Shown here one piece after another: positions 43,856 to 53,016 of a stretch of DNA of 64,000 nucleotides (position 1 is the first letter of the stretch; the number at the start of each line of letters is the position of its first letter). Both the position numbers and the translations under genes were made by a program. Source of the stretch: Deferribacteraceae bacterium UBA6799. Lineage in GTDB: Bacteria; Chrysiogenota; Deferribacteres; Deferribacterales; Geovibrionaceae. The notes under the pieces were generated by a model. That model worked only from the letters and a program-made list of their open reading frames with translations. It was not told the origin of the DNA and did not search any database. Where the stretch lies: the NCBI GenBank assembly GCA_002452335.1, contig DKFJ01000012.1, positions 1 through 64,000 on the forward strand. The letters are read 5' to 3'.

Positions 43856-45511
43856 TTATGCTATTCTGGCGGCTCTGTTATAAGCCTCTATGCCGCCCGT
43901 GATGTTATACGCTTCGTAACCCAGATTGCGCAGGGTGCGCACAGCGAGATATCCACGGAAACCGACAGCACAATATACATAAACAGGTCTGCTTCTGTCA
44001 ATTTTATCTGTATTTTTTCTTACGTCATTCACGAAAATATTTATAGCGCCTTCCAGTTTCGGTCCTTTGAACTCCAGAGAGGAGCGAACATCGATGAGCT
44101 GGGGTTTTTCGTTCTTTTTCATCTTTTCCAGAATAAATTCGGGAGCGACAGTATAGCCTATGCCGCGCAGATTGTTTGACGCAACGAATCCGGCTATGTT
44201 CAGGTTGTCCTTGGCGGAGGCGAAAGGAGGAGCGTAGCAGAATTCCAGATGCTCCAGATCATAAACGGAAAGCCCGGCGTATATGGCGACAGCCGCCTCA
44301 TCCGCCCTCTTCTCCGTACCGTCCGCTCCGCAGGCGGACAGACCCAGAAGCCTTCCGGTCTTTTTATCATACACGGTCATCATGAATATATATCCGTGAC
44401 CGGGATAGTAAGAAGAGGTGTTCACGTCCTCGGTGTATACATAGTCAGCGTCAAAACCCTCAGCCAGAGCCTGCTCATATGTAAGCCCTGTCTGCGCCAT
44501 CACGAATCCCTGAAATCCCAGAACGGATGAGCCGATGACGCCCTTGAATATCATATCCCCTCCCGCCATATTCGTTCCGGCTGTTCTGCCCTCACGGTTT
44601 GCGGGACCTGCCAGCGGCAGGAGCATCTTTTTACCTGTGATGAGGTTGGTCTTCTCCACCACGTCTCCGGCGGCATATATATCCGCCACGTTGGTCAGCA
44701 TGCGCTCATCTGTGAGGATACCGCCTCTCTGCCCCAGCTCCACTCCGGCGGAAACAGCCAGAGACACGTCCGGCTTGACCCCTGTGCACATCAGCACAAG
44801 GTCAGTGGCGAGTTTTCTGCCGTCAGACAGTTCAACGGATATATTGTTATCTGTTTTTTCCAGTTTTTTTACAAAGGTGTTTACGATGACCTCACAGCCC
44901 TCTTCGATCATCTTTTCTCTCAGGTTCATGGCGACTATTTTCGGAAAGTTGGGCATCACCTCGGGCAGAGCCTCCACCACCGTGGGTTTGATACCGCAGT
45001 GGAGCATTGCCTCAGCCACTTCTATACCGATAAATCCCGCCCCTATCACCAGAGCGGTCTTCGGTTTGTTGTTTTCTATAAAAGCCTTGACGCCGTCCGC
45101 ATCCTCCACTGTTCTCATGGTGAAGTAGGGCACTGTGTCTATCCCATCGATATTGGGGATGAATGTCTTTGCGCCTGTGGCTATCAGAAGTTTGTCATAT
45201 GGACGCTCAGTCATACCGTCAGGAGTTCTGAAGACTACTGTTTTTTTCGCCGGATCTATCTCCACAGCCTCAGTGTTCACCAGAACCTCTGCATTGAACC
45301 TGTCGCCGAAAGTTTTTTTAGTATGCAGCAGCACGCTGTTTCTGCTCTCTATTACTCCGCCTGTGTAGTATGGCAGACCGCAGTTGGCAAAAGAGATATA
45401 GCGTCCCTTCTCTGCCATTGTTATCTGTACATCCTCGCTGGTTCTTCTGGCCTTTGCGGCTCCAGTTGCACCGGCGGCGACGCCTCCGATGATAACTATT
45501 TTTCTGTCCAT
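43856..45511 (-). CDS. CoA-disulfide reductase with fused rhodanese domain
   Basis: FAD enzyme of the CoADR-rhodanese type, which reduces CoA disulfides, persulfides or polysulfide. The 551-aa protein has the FAD motif IVIIGGVAAGATGAAKARR, the single active Cys44 in FANCGLPYYT, the NAD motif ALVIGAGFIGIEVAEAM, the FAD-binding VADIYAAGDVVEK, and a C-terminal rhodanese (about 460-551) with active Cys in VYVYCAVGFRGYLAV. Both active cysteines are present. Related enzymes act on sulfane sulfur; a role in sulfur respiration or detoxification is likely. One base separates it from mtaB. Confidence 0.94.
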   Translation of the reverse strand: MDRKIVIIGGVAAGATGAAKARRTSEDVQITMAEKGRYISFANCGLPYYTGGVIESRNSVLLHTKKTFGDRFNAEVLVNTEAVEIDPAKKTVVFRTPDGMTERPYDKLLIATGAKTFIPNIDGIDTVPYFTMRTVEDADGVKAFIENNKPKTALVIGAGFIGIEVAEAMLHCGIKPTVVEALPEVMPNFPKIVAMNLREKMIEEGCEVIVNTFVKKLEKTDNNISVELSDGRKLATDLVLMCTGVKPDVSLAVSAGVELGQRGGILTDERMLTNVADIYAAGDVVEKTNLITGKKMLLPLAGPANREGRTAGTNMAGGDMIFKGVIGSSVLGFQGFVMAQTGLTYEQALAEGFDADYVYTEDVNTSSYYPGHGYIFMMTVYDKKTGRLLGLSACGADGTEKRADEAAVAIYAGLSVYDLEHLEFCYAPPFASAKDNLNIAGFVASNNLRGIGYTVAPEFILEKMKKNEKPQLIDVRSSLEFKGPKLEGAINIFVNDVRKNTDKIDRSRPVYVYCAVGFRGYLAVRTLRNLGYEAYNITGGIEAYNRAARIA

Positions 45512-45512
45512 A

Positions 45513-46775
45513 TTAGATAATCTCCACTTTTAACATATTGCCGTTATCGACATCTGTTACTTTTACATCTAAAAGCATGTTGTGTTCAACACCTAATGAA
45601 AAATTTACACTAAAAAAATTATCAGTGAGTCCCGTGCCGTCATTCTGGGTCAGGACAGTCAGTGTTTTTCCGATCATGCGCTCAGCAGAAAGCCTCTTCA
45701 TCTCATCCGCCAGACCACGCAGACAGCCTGCTCTCTGTGCCTTGGTCTTACCGTCCACCTTGCCGCTCATGGAGCTCGCCTCTGTGCCGGAACGGTCAGA
45801 ATAGGCGAAAACGTGTATGTGGTCTATCCCCGCCCTCTTCACAGTGTCCAGAGTCTCCTGAAAGTTCTCTTCAGTCTCGCCGGGAAAACCGACTATGATA
45901 TCCGCGCCGATGGTGCAGTCCGGCACCAGTTTTTTCAGCATGCGGGCTTTTTCTATATAGTCTTCGGCTGTGTAGTGCCTGTTCATTCTCTTCAATACGG
46001 CGGTGCTTCCGCTTTGCAGCGGAATATGATAGTGACGGCATATCCTGTCCGTGTTCTCTGTGAGCAGAGCCGCCATCTCGTCCGTTATCTCGTTCAGCTC
46101 TATGGAGGTGAGCCTTATACGGAAAGTGTCCGAAACGCCCAGCATCATATTTATCAGCTTCGGCAGGTTCATGCCGTTTTTCAGATCAAGCCCGTATTTG
46201 CCCACATGTATCCCCACCGGAACTATCTCTTTGTGTCCGGCGTCCGCCAGCGCCCTTACCTCGTTCAGGATATCTTCGGCGTCACGGCTCATGGGTTTTC
46301 CTCTGAGGGCGGGGATGATGCAGTAGGCGCACATGCTGTCGCATCCGTCCTGAATTTTTATGAAGGCTCTGGTGCGGGTGCTCATCTGCCTGTTTTCGGC
46401 GGAGATGAATCCGTGGGGCTCGGAGATGTCTTTCAGCCAGTCAGTACCTTCGGATATATAGTCCAGAATGTCTGATTTGCCGGAGTTGGTAACCACGATG
46501 TCCGCTCCCAGCTCTTTCAGCCTGTCCTTCTCCTTCTCGGCGGCGCATCCTGTAACAGCGACAGTAACAGCGCTGTTGGCTGTTTTCAGTTTTTTTATCA
46601 ATGCCTTGAATTTTTTCTCGGCCCGTTCCGTAACAGCGCAGCTATTTATAATAATTAGTTCAGCGTCATCAGGTGTTTCTACAATATTGAAACCTTTGGA
46701 AGCGGAGCAGTTGATAATTTTCTCACTTTCCACTTGATTTACCTTACATCCAAAGGTATAAATATATGTGTTCAT
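45513..46775 (-). CDS. mtaB: tRNA t6A37 methylthiotransferase MtaB
   Basis: Radical-SAM enzyme that adds a methylthio group to t6A at position 37 of tRNAs reading ANN codons. From the ATG at 46775 it is 420 aa. The N-terminal UPF0004 domain has FGCKVNQVES, INSCAVT and VTGCAA (three Cys of one cluster). The radical-SAM site is CDSMCAYC, followed by ARGKPMSRD-like LRGKPMSRDAEDIL and the TRAM-type C-terminus. The upstream reading to 46820 lacks support. First gene of the operon with CoADR and purC. Confidence 0.95.
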   Translation of the reverse strand: MNTYIYTFGCKVNQVESEKIINCSASKGFNIVETPDDAELIIINSCAVTERAEKKFKALIKKLKTANSAVTVAVTGCAAEKEKDRLKELGADIVVTNSGKSDILDYISEGTDWLKDISEPHGFISAENRQMSTRTRAFIKIQDGCDSMCAYCIIPALRGKPMSRDAEDILNEVRALADAGHKEIVPVGIHVGKYGLDLKNGMNLPKLINMMLGVSDTFRIRLTSIELNEITDEMAALLTENTDRICRHYHIPLQSGSTAVLKRMNRHYTAEDYIEKARMLKKLVPDCTIGADIIVGFPGETEENFQETLDTVKRAGIDHIHVFAYSDRSGTEASSMSGKVDGKTKAQRAGCLRGLADEMKRLSAERMIGKTLTVLTQNDGTGLTDNFFSVNFSLGVEHNMLLDVKVTDVDNGNMLKVEII

Positions 46776-46813
46776 AAATATTTTGAGTATTCCCCTGTAG
46801 GTTTTAGTTATAG

Positions 46814-46849
46814 AAAGCACCCTCAGACATTGTTTGTGGGTGCTTTTTT
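46814..46849 (+). terminator. Orphan intrinsic terminator facing right
   Basis: AAAGCACCC (46814-46822) and GGGTGCTTT (46838-46846) form a 9-bp stem around a 15-base loop, followed by TTTTTT on the plus strand. No plus-strand gene lies upstream; mtaB reads the other way and starts at 46775. It may stop antisense transcription or be part of the mtaB 5' leader. Confidence 0.7.
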
Positions 46850-46939
46850 CATTTTCTGCAATATATCTGTTTTATTTCAAAATGGAAGTGATATATTGTT
46901 ATTAAAATTGATCCTATTATTAAATTCGCGGGCTTAATT

Positions 46940-47398
46940 ATGAAAACATTTTTAAGAGTTCTCATCTTTCTTATTCTTCTGATCATTCTGGCATGGGGAA
47001 TATACTACATGCAGGGCAATCTGTCATTCAGCATCGGCAGCAAAGTGACGCAGAAGAACGCCTTTCTGGACTACACAGTGGACACCAAGTTTGACGGCGA
47101 CACCTTCCGTGTGGAAATGAAAGATATGATAACCAGCACAGGCAGCGGCAGCAAACAGTATTACCGTTATGACATAATGGTGGAGACCGTGGATAAGAAG
47201 AGCGCTAAAATTATAAAGGATCAGAAAGTGCAGGTGGTGGCCATCATGAACTCCGTCATGTCCACCTTTCCCCCGGAAAAACTGTCCACAGCACCCCAGA
47301 GAGACAGGGTGAAACAGATCATGGCACAGAAAATTAACGAACATTATCCGGAAATAAAAATAAAAGATTTGTATTTTACAAATTATGTATATAATTAA
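46940..47398 (+). CDS. FliL-like membrane protein
   Basis: The 152-aa protein has one N-terminal membrane segment (LRVLIFLILLIILAWGIYYM) and an extracytoplasmic domain. The C-terminal pattern (VQVVAIMNSVMSTFPPEKL, then RVKQIMAQKINEHYPEIKIKD and ending LYFTNYVYN) resembles the FliL flagellar-motor family, which ends in a similar ITDVYFTEF-type strand. There are no flagellar genes nearby, so the call is tentative. The gene is followed by glnD after 2 bp, so the two are probably co-transcribed. Confidence 0.55.
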   Translation: MKTFLRVLIFLILLIILAWGIYYMQGNLSFSIGSKVTQKNAFLDYTVDTKFDGDTFRVEMKDMITSTGSGSKQYYRYDIMVETVDKKSAKIIKDQKVQVVAIMNSVMSTFPPEKLSTAPQRDRVKQIMAQKINEHYPEIKIKDLYFTNYVYN

Positions 47399-47400
47399 GC

Positions 47401-49980
47401 ATGCAGAATTCACAGTCGATTAAACAATATTATCAGGAAACATGGGAATCTATTAAGAAAAACCGTTTTTCCTTTACTACATCATGGCAGCTAAGCCGCA
47501 GACTGACAGAGCTCTCAGACCAGATAGTCATCAAGGCATGCGAGCTGGCGGGGGAGACAGACGGGATAGCCGTTGTGGCTCTGGGCGGATACGCCAGAGA
47601 ACAGATGGCTCCCTACTCCGACATAGACATCCTCATCCTCCACAAAGGCAGAATGAACAAGCAGTATGAGAGATTTATCAGCGAGTTCACCACGCTCATG
47701 TGGGATATCGGCGTCAATCCCGGAATTCAGGTCAAGGATATCAAAGAGGTAACCAAAGCGGCGCTGGAAGACGAGGTTGTGCGCACATCCTTCATCGACA
47801 ACAGGTTTCTCTTCGGCTCCAGAAAGAACTATGAAGCCTTTCAGAAGCTCATCAGCGACAAGGTGATGGAGAAGGGAAAGCACGAATTCCTGATGATGAA
47901 GATAGACGGCGTGCGCAACAGAAACAACAAGTTCAGAGATTCCATATTCCGTCTTCAGCCTAATATCAAAGAGGGCAACGGCGGGGTAAGAGACATCAAC
48001 ACTATCTACTGGATATGCAAAATACTCTATAAAACCCAGAGCCTGCACGAAACAGTCACTCACAACGTACTCACTCCGGCGGAATATGAAAAGCTGATTG
48101 AGAACGCTGAGTTCCTCTTCCGTGTGCGCAACGAGCTACACTATTATCACAACAGAAAATATGACGTCATGAGTCTGGAATCACAGATGGAGATAGCGAA
48201 AAATCTCGGATACACCGCTACATCCAGCGTCCAGAGCGTTGAGCTCTTTATGCGTGACTACTATATCATGGCTAAAACAACATCCGAGATAACACAGAAA
48301 GTCATCAACAGAACTCTGGCGGAACTCTCTAAAAAACTGTTCAATAAGAAAGTGTTCTCCCTGCGGCTTTCTGACGGTTTCGTTCAGTATGCCAACACCC
48401 TGACGGTGGAGAGCAAAAACCTGTTCGAGGAGAACCCCAGACGCCTGATATCCGTCTTCACCTACGCCGCTCTGAAGGGGCTGAAGCTGGCTGATTCCAC
48501 AGCCGACCTCATCCGTGAGAAGACATATCTGATAGACGCTGAATACAGGCTGAAACACGGACCGCTGTTTTTAAAGGCTATATCCGCATTTCCAGATTCA
48601 TCCAGAATAGTCTCCAACATGGCAAAATGCGGCGTGCTTCAGGCTATGATTCCCGAGTTCGAAAAGATAATCTGCCGTCCTCAGTTCGACTATTATCACC
48701 ACTACACAGTGGATGAGCATACATATCTCGCTATGAGTTTTCTGGACAAGTTCACAGGAAGCCTGCCTCCCCATCTGGAAGCGTATCAGGTGGCGTTCAA
48801 CAGGCTGAAACGCAAAGATCTGCTGGCGCTCTCGCTTCTCCTGCACGATATAGGCAAGGGACAGGGAAAAAACCACAGCACCACCGGCGCGCTGATGTCC
48901 AGGGAGATATGCAAGAATCTGGGAATGGGGCTGGAAGACACGGAGATAGTCTGCAACATGATAGAATATCACCTGCTGATGAGCCATATAGCCCAGCGGA
49001 GAGACCTTCACAGCATAGACGTTATAAACCACTTCGTCAGCTATCTGAACACTCAGCAGGATCTGGACATCCTCTTTCTGCTGACATACGCCGACATGAA
49101 CGCCGTGGGCGGAGCATCCTTCAACGAATGGAAGAACAGCCTGCTGAAAGAGCTGCACGAAAAGGCCGCACAGGCGCTGAACAACGAAAACATGGAACAG
49201 GAATACAACGCTGTGGTCTTAAGACGCAGAGAAAAGCTGGAAGAGAGATGCAAGCTCACTCCGGAGATTTTCGAGGCATCCAAAATGCTGGATGACGAAT
49301 ATGTTTTCGCCACCAAGGTCAGCCATATCATCAGCTATCTGACCATGGCATCCAAAATTTCGCAGGAAAACCCAATAGAGATAGAACTGGACACCAGAGA
49401 AGAGCTGGACACCATGCAGATAATCGTATGCACATACGACAGCGTGGGTCTGCTCAGAAAAATATGCGGGGCGCTCTCTTCGCTTGGATACAATATCAAG
49501 TGGGCGCAGATATACACACTGCATAACAATATTACCGTTGATTCAATTTTAGTTGATAACCCATTTGCGGGCAGCAAGATTCCGGAACCCAAGAAAACTC
49601 TGCTGAAAGAGCGTATTATTGGCACCATCACAGGTGAGGCCGATATTGAGAAACTGCTGGAAAAATCATCGAACTCTCTTCTGATCCAGAACCGCTATAT
49701 GAGCAAAAAAGAAAAAATCGAGTTCGACAACGACGTATCTTCGCAGTACACTGTAGTAGACATATACGCTCAGGACAGATTGGGTCTGTTGTACAGCATT
49801 CTAGGCGTGTTTATAAAAATGAGCCTGAACGTTGCCAAGGCCAAGATATCCACCGACGTGGACAGAGTTGTGGATTCTTTTTATCTGACAGACATATCCG
49901 GGCAGAAGATATCTGATAAATCTGTTTTGGAGAGCATCAGAAAGGAGCTTTTGACGCAAATTGAAAGCCGCAGTTTATAA
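47401..49980 (+). CDS. glnD: PII uridylyltransferase / uridylyl-removing enzyme
   Basis: Senses glutamine and adds or removes UMP on PII proteins, controlling nitrogen metabolism. The 859-aa protein has the nucleotidyltransferase site LGGYAREQMAPYSDIDIL (about 61-78), a central helical part, an HD domain (LSLLLHDIGKGQGKNHS with preceding YYHHYTVDEHTYLA), and two C-terminal ACT domains (CTYDSVGLLRKICGALSS; YAQDRLGLLYSILGVF). All parts are complete. The end overlaps the next gene by 20 bp. Confidence 0.97.
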   Translation: MQNSQSIKQYYQETWESIKKNRFSFTTSWQLSRRLTELSDQIVIKACELAGETDGIAVVALGGYAREQMAPYSDIDILILHKGRMNKQYERFISEFTTLMWDIGVNPGIQVKDIKEVTKAALEDEVVRTSFIDNRFLFGSRKNYEAFQKLISDKVMEKGKHEFLMMKIDGVRNRNNKFRDSIFRLQPNIKEGNGGVRDINTIYWICKILYKTQSLHETVTHNVLTPAEYEKLIENAEFLFRVRNELHYYHNRKYDVMSLESQMEIAKNLGYTATSSVQSVELFMRDYYIMAKTTSEITQKVINRTLAELSKKLFNKKVFSLRLSDGFVQYANTLTVESKNLFEENPRRLISVFTYAALKGLKLADSTADLIREKTYLIDAEYRLKHGPLFLKAISAFPDSSRIVSNMAKCGVLQAMIPEFEKIICRPQFDYYHHYTVDEHTYLAMSFLDKFTGSLPPHLEAYQVAFNRLKRKDLLALSLLLHDIGKGQGKNHSTTGALMSREICKNLGMGLEDTEIVCNMIEYHLLMSHIAQRRDLHSIDVINHFVSYLNTQQDLDILFLLTYADMNAVGGASFNEWKNSLLKELHEKAAQALNNENMEQEYNAVVLRRREKLEERCKLTPEIFEASKMLDDEYVFATKVSHIISYLTMASKISQENPIEIELDTREELDTMQIIVCTYDSVGLLRKICGALSSLGYNIKWAQIYTLHNNITVDSILVDNPFAGSKIPEPKKTLLKERIIGTITGEADIEKLLEKSSNSLLIQNRYMSKKEKIEFDNDVSSQYTVVDIYAQDRLGLLYSILGVFIKMSLNVAKAKISTDVDRVVDSFYLTDISGQKISDKSVLESIRKELLTQIESRSL

Positions 49981-51400
49981 ACGGCTCTATAACTATCCGG
50001 AGCTGGACAGACTTCTTAATGAATGTTTCAGCATAACCGGTGACGCAAACGAAGCCGATATAGTCGTCACTGACAATATCGATGTGCTCAAAGAGAACAA
50101 ACTCAATATAATCATCAGCGACAACGTTCCGGAGAACCATGTCGCTATCCCCACAAACCACACACCAGAGGCTATGCTGGACTATGTAAAGCTGATTGTT
50201 AAGACATATTCCATATCGCCCAGAATAGATAAGATCAGCTTCCTTCAGGAGCAGAACGCTCTTCTCTCAGAGGCCAACAAAGGTCTGGTGGAGCTGTATA
50301 ACCTGATCGACAACAAGAATCATCAGATCGAATTTCTCAAGAATAAACTGGAAAACATCATCAACTCCGCCGGAGAGAGCATCGTGGAGCTGAGCGAAGA
50401 CTACATAATCACCTATGCGAATATGAAGTTCTCCGACACCACCGGATATCCTCACGACAAAACCGCCGGAATCGATTTTATGAAGATAATCCATCAGGAT
50501 GATCTGGAAAAATTCAGAGAGACTATCTCTCTGGTTCACACGGAAAAGACTTCCAATGTTCAGGTGCGGCTGAAGGTGGAGAACGGAGCCTACATCACCA
50601 TCAACGCTTATATGACAGAGATAAAGAACTCTGTACCTCACTATGAGATCATATTTGAGGATATCAGCAAAAAACTGCTGATAGAGCAGCATATGAAAAA
50701 ACTGGAAGAGAAGGCGATAGTCGCCGGATTTTCCAGACATCTGTCGCACAACATTCTGAACGCTTTGACTGTGGCGGCGGGATTTCTGCGGAAGATCCGC
50801 TCGGAGACATCCCTGAATGAGCAGCAGGAGCAGAAGTGGAATGTGATAGAACACAAATGCAGGCTGATAGAGGAGATAGTCACAGGCTACAACGACTACA
50901 CCAACGCTATCTCCATGCGTCTGGAAGACACGGTGGACATAGCCGAATTCATAACACAGACAGCCACAGAGCTGGCAGACAAGACTTTTTCAAAGAATTT
51001 TTCCGCTTTTCTCTTTTATTTCACTGATCAGTACACACTCACAACAGAATTCAATCATTTAAAAGGATATGAGATACAGGCCAGCAAAATGTTTCTGAAA
51101 ATGGCGCTCTGCTATATGCTGAAAGACTCCATCAGATATTTTGACGAATACGCGCCTCTGAAGTTCAAACTGCGCACAGAGAGCGTCAACGGCCGTTTCT
51201 GCGTCATTCTGAGGCTTTATGACGTGGACGTATCCTCCGCCATTCTGGAAACAATGCTCCAGCCCTGGAACCATCAGGTTCTCTCACAGAGCTTCGACTA
51301 CTGGGGCATAGTGATCACCAACGTGATAGTGGAAAAACACGGCGGCATCATGTCGCTCAGAAAAGACAGCGAAGGCGTCAGCTTCGTTATAGAATTCTGA
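49961..51400 (+). CDS. PAS histidine kinase with degenerate ATPase domain
   Basis: A 479-aa soluble protein. The N-terminal 90 residues look receiver-like (ADIVVTDNIDVLKENKLNIII) but without clear phosphorylation residues. A coiled coil and a PAS domain (SAGESIVELSEDYIITYAN) follow, then an H-box with His kept (FSRHLSHNILNALTVAAGFL). In the ATPase part the N-box Asn is missing (FLKMALCYMLKDSIRYF), the DxGxG motif is replaced by LYDVDVSS, and only GIVITNVIVEKHGG recalls the G2 box. The start is TTG, inside the glnD end. It may be a pseudokinase. Confidence 0.75.
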   Translation: MKAAVYKRLYNYPELDRLLNECFSITGDANEADIVVTDNIDVLKENKLNIIISDNVPENHVAIPTNHTPEAMLDYVKLIVKTYSISPRIDKISFLQEQNALLSEANKGLVELYNLIDNKNHQIEFLKNKLENIINSAGESIVELSEDYIITYANMKFSDTTGYPHDKTAGIDFMKIIHQDDLEKFRETISLVHTEKTSNVQVRLKVENGAYITINAYMTEIKNSVPHYEIIFEDISKKLLIEQHMKKLEEKAIVAGFSRHLSHNILNALTVAAGFLRKIRSETSLNEQQEQKWNVIEHKCRLIEEIVTGYNDYTNAISMRLEDTVDIAEFITQTATELADKTFSKNFSAFLFYFTDQYTLTTEFNHLKGYEIQASKMFLKMALCYMLKDSIRYFDEYAPLKFKLRTESVNGRFCVILRLYDVDVSSAILETMLQPWNHQVLSQSFDYWGIVITNVIVEKHGGIMSLRKDSEGVSFVIEF

Positions 51401-52035
51401 TGCTTCCCATCATCACAGGATCAAACTACAACAAACTTGCCCGGTGGTGGCACAGCCGGCACAATCACTCGGAATACGGCATACCCATGCTGGAAAAGGC
51501 CATCTCTTTCTGCCAGGACAAAATGACCGCTCTGGACGCCGGATGCGGTGCAGGAGGGCGGTTCATCCGTGTGATGGAAAAGCACGGGTTCAAAGTGACC
51601 GGGATAGATATCTCCGATGAGATGATCAGGATAGCCTCCGAAAACCACCCGGAGCATTACTTTTTCGTTCAGGATATATGCGAGTTCGAAACGGATATGA
51701 CATTCGACCTGATAACGGCATGGGACAGTATTTTTCATCTACCTTTCAGCGCCCACAGGATAGCTCTTCAGAAGATGTGCGGACTGCTGGCGCCCGGAGG
51801 AGTGCTTCTCTACACTCTGGGAGACGACATAGGCGAGCATACGGACACTATGGAGGGACTGCCTTTTTACTACAGCTCCATAGGCATCAACGCCAATCTT
51901 CAGATATTGATGAGTAACGGGCTCACCGTCAGACATCTGGAGCTGGATCAGCTCCCGGAAAAACACGTCTCTATAATAGCGGTAAAAGATAAGGCGATGT
52001 CTCCACCGCCTTTTCTCGAATTTAATCTTCCTTAG
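51400..52035 (+). CDS. Class I SAM-dependent methyltransferase
   Basis: A 211-aa methyltransferase of the Methyltransf_11/25 type. The SAM-binding motif is ALDAGCGAGGRFIRVM, motif II is VTGIDISDEMIRIA and motif III lies in APGGVLLYTLGD. The substrate is unknown. It overlaps the upstream gene by one base (TGATG), so glnD, the kinase-like gene and this gene form a coupled set. Its end overlaps the convergent terC gene by 14 bp. Confidence 0.88.
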   Translation: MLPIITGSNYNKLARWWHSRHNHSEYGIPMLEKAISFCQDKMTALDAGCGAGGRFIRVMEKHGFKVTGIDISDEMIRIASENHPEHYFFVQDICEFETDMTFDLITAWDSIFHLPFSAHRIALQKMCGLLAPGGVLLYTLGDDIGEHTDTMEGLPFYYSSIGINANLQILMSNGLTVRHLELDQLPEKHVSIIAVKDKAMSPPPFLEFNLP

Positions 52036-52774
52036 ATACGGCAGGTGCTCGTAAGAGCAGGCTCTGCTGATGCTTTTTGCGAATCTTTGTATTAAGTATC
52101 TCAACCACAATAGAAAAAGTGATAGCGAAATACAGATACCCTTTAGGTATGTGAAAATGCAGACCTTCGCCCATCAGACTCATACCTATGAGCAGAAGGA
52201 AGCTGAGCGCCAGCATCTTGAACGTGGGGTGTTCCTCGATAAACTCAGCTATATATTTGCTGGTGAACATCATTACGGCGACAGATATAATGATTACCGC
52301 CACCATCATGGACACATATTTCACCATGCCCACGGCTGTGATTACAGAATCCACTGAAAACACGAGGTCCAGCATCAGGATCTGCGCCACTATGCCGAAA
52401 CTGCCCTTGCTGACAGCAACATCCTTAGCATCTTCATGCGCGTCCTCTACTGAGTGGTGTATCTCCATGGTGCTCTTGGCTATCAGAAAGAGGCCGCCCA
52501 CCAGAAGTATTATATCTTTCCATGAGATCGCCCTGTCAAAAGCGGTGAACACAGGCTCCGTGAGCCCTATAACCCATGAGATGCCCATGACAAGGACTAT
52601 ACGCATTATCATGGCAAGGCTGAGACCTATGCTCCTGAGTTTCGCCCTCTTCTCCTCGGCCACCTTGTTGGTGAGCACGCTGATAAAGATGATGTTGTCG
52701 ATCCCCAGAACTATCTCCAGCAGAAGCAGAATAGCGAAAGCAAACCACTGTGAAGGGTCAAAAAGCCACTCCAT
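52022..52774 (-). CDS. TerC family integral membrane protein
   Basis: An inner-membrane protein of the TerC/YgdQ family with about seven membrane helices. The family signature LLEIVLGIDNIIFIS, and a second acidic helix LMLDLVFSVDSVITAVG, are present; these Asp-containing helices are thought to pass metal ions such as manganese. It is 250 aa from the ATG at 52774, which has GAGG eight bases upstream; the GTG at 52783 is less likely. It is transcribed alone from its own promoter. Confidence 0.92.
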   Translation of the reverse strand: MEWLFDPSQWFAFAILLLLEIVLGIDNIIFISVLTNKVAEEKRAKLRSIGLSLAMIMRIVLVMGISWVIGLTEPVFTAFDRAISWKDIILLVGGLFLIAKSTMEIHHSVEDAHEDAKDVAVSKGSFGIVAQILMLDLVFSVDSVITAVGMVKYVSMMVAVIIISVAVMMFTSKYIAEFIEEHPTFKMLALSFLLLIGMSLMGEGLHFHIPKGYLYFAITFSIVVEILNTKIRKKHQQSLLLRAPAVSKED

Positions 52775-52800
52775 ATAAAACACCTCATAGATTTTTGCGG

Positions 52801-52830
52801 ATTATACACATAAGACTGATTAATTGACAA
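52801..52830 (-). promoter_or_regulatory. Putative promoter of terC
   Basis: On the minus strand TTGTCA (52825-52830) and consensus TATAAT (52801-52806) are 18 bp apart; the -10 lies 26 bp before the ATG at 52774. Confidence 0.6.
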
Positions 52831-52855
52831 GGATTATCGGATTTTGTTCTGTCAA

Positions 52856-52960
52856 ATAAGAACAAGGAAGGCTGAGCGAATCGAGCAAAAGTGTACTTAA
52901 ACGTACGTGTTGCGAGTGAGCGACAGGCTGACGCCGTCATGCGAAGCATATCAACAGAAA
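52856..52960. other. GC-rich intergenic segment without a gene
   Basis: Between the terC promoter and the sdh terminator lies about 100 bp with short inner repeats (GTAC-TTAAAC-GTAC, TGAC-GCC-GTCA, and GCGAGTGAGCGAC). It is less AT-rich than other intergenic DNA here and codes for nothing visible. It could be a dispersed intergenic repeat or a small RNA; only a genome-wide search could tell. Confidence 0.35.
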
Positions 52961-52961
52961 C

Positions 52962-52990
52962 AAAAAAAAGGCGGTCATAAGACCGCCTTT
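52962..52990 (-). terminator. Intrinsic terminator of sdhCDAB
   Basis: AAAGGCGGTC (52967-52976), loop ATAA and GACCGCCTTT (52981-52990) form a 10-bp stem; on the minus strand a T-run follows. It begins 26 bp after the sdhB stop. Confidence 0.92.
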
Positions 52991-53016
52991 CAATATGTGT
53001 TCTACCGAAAAAAAGA

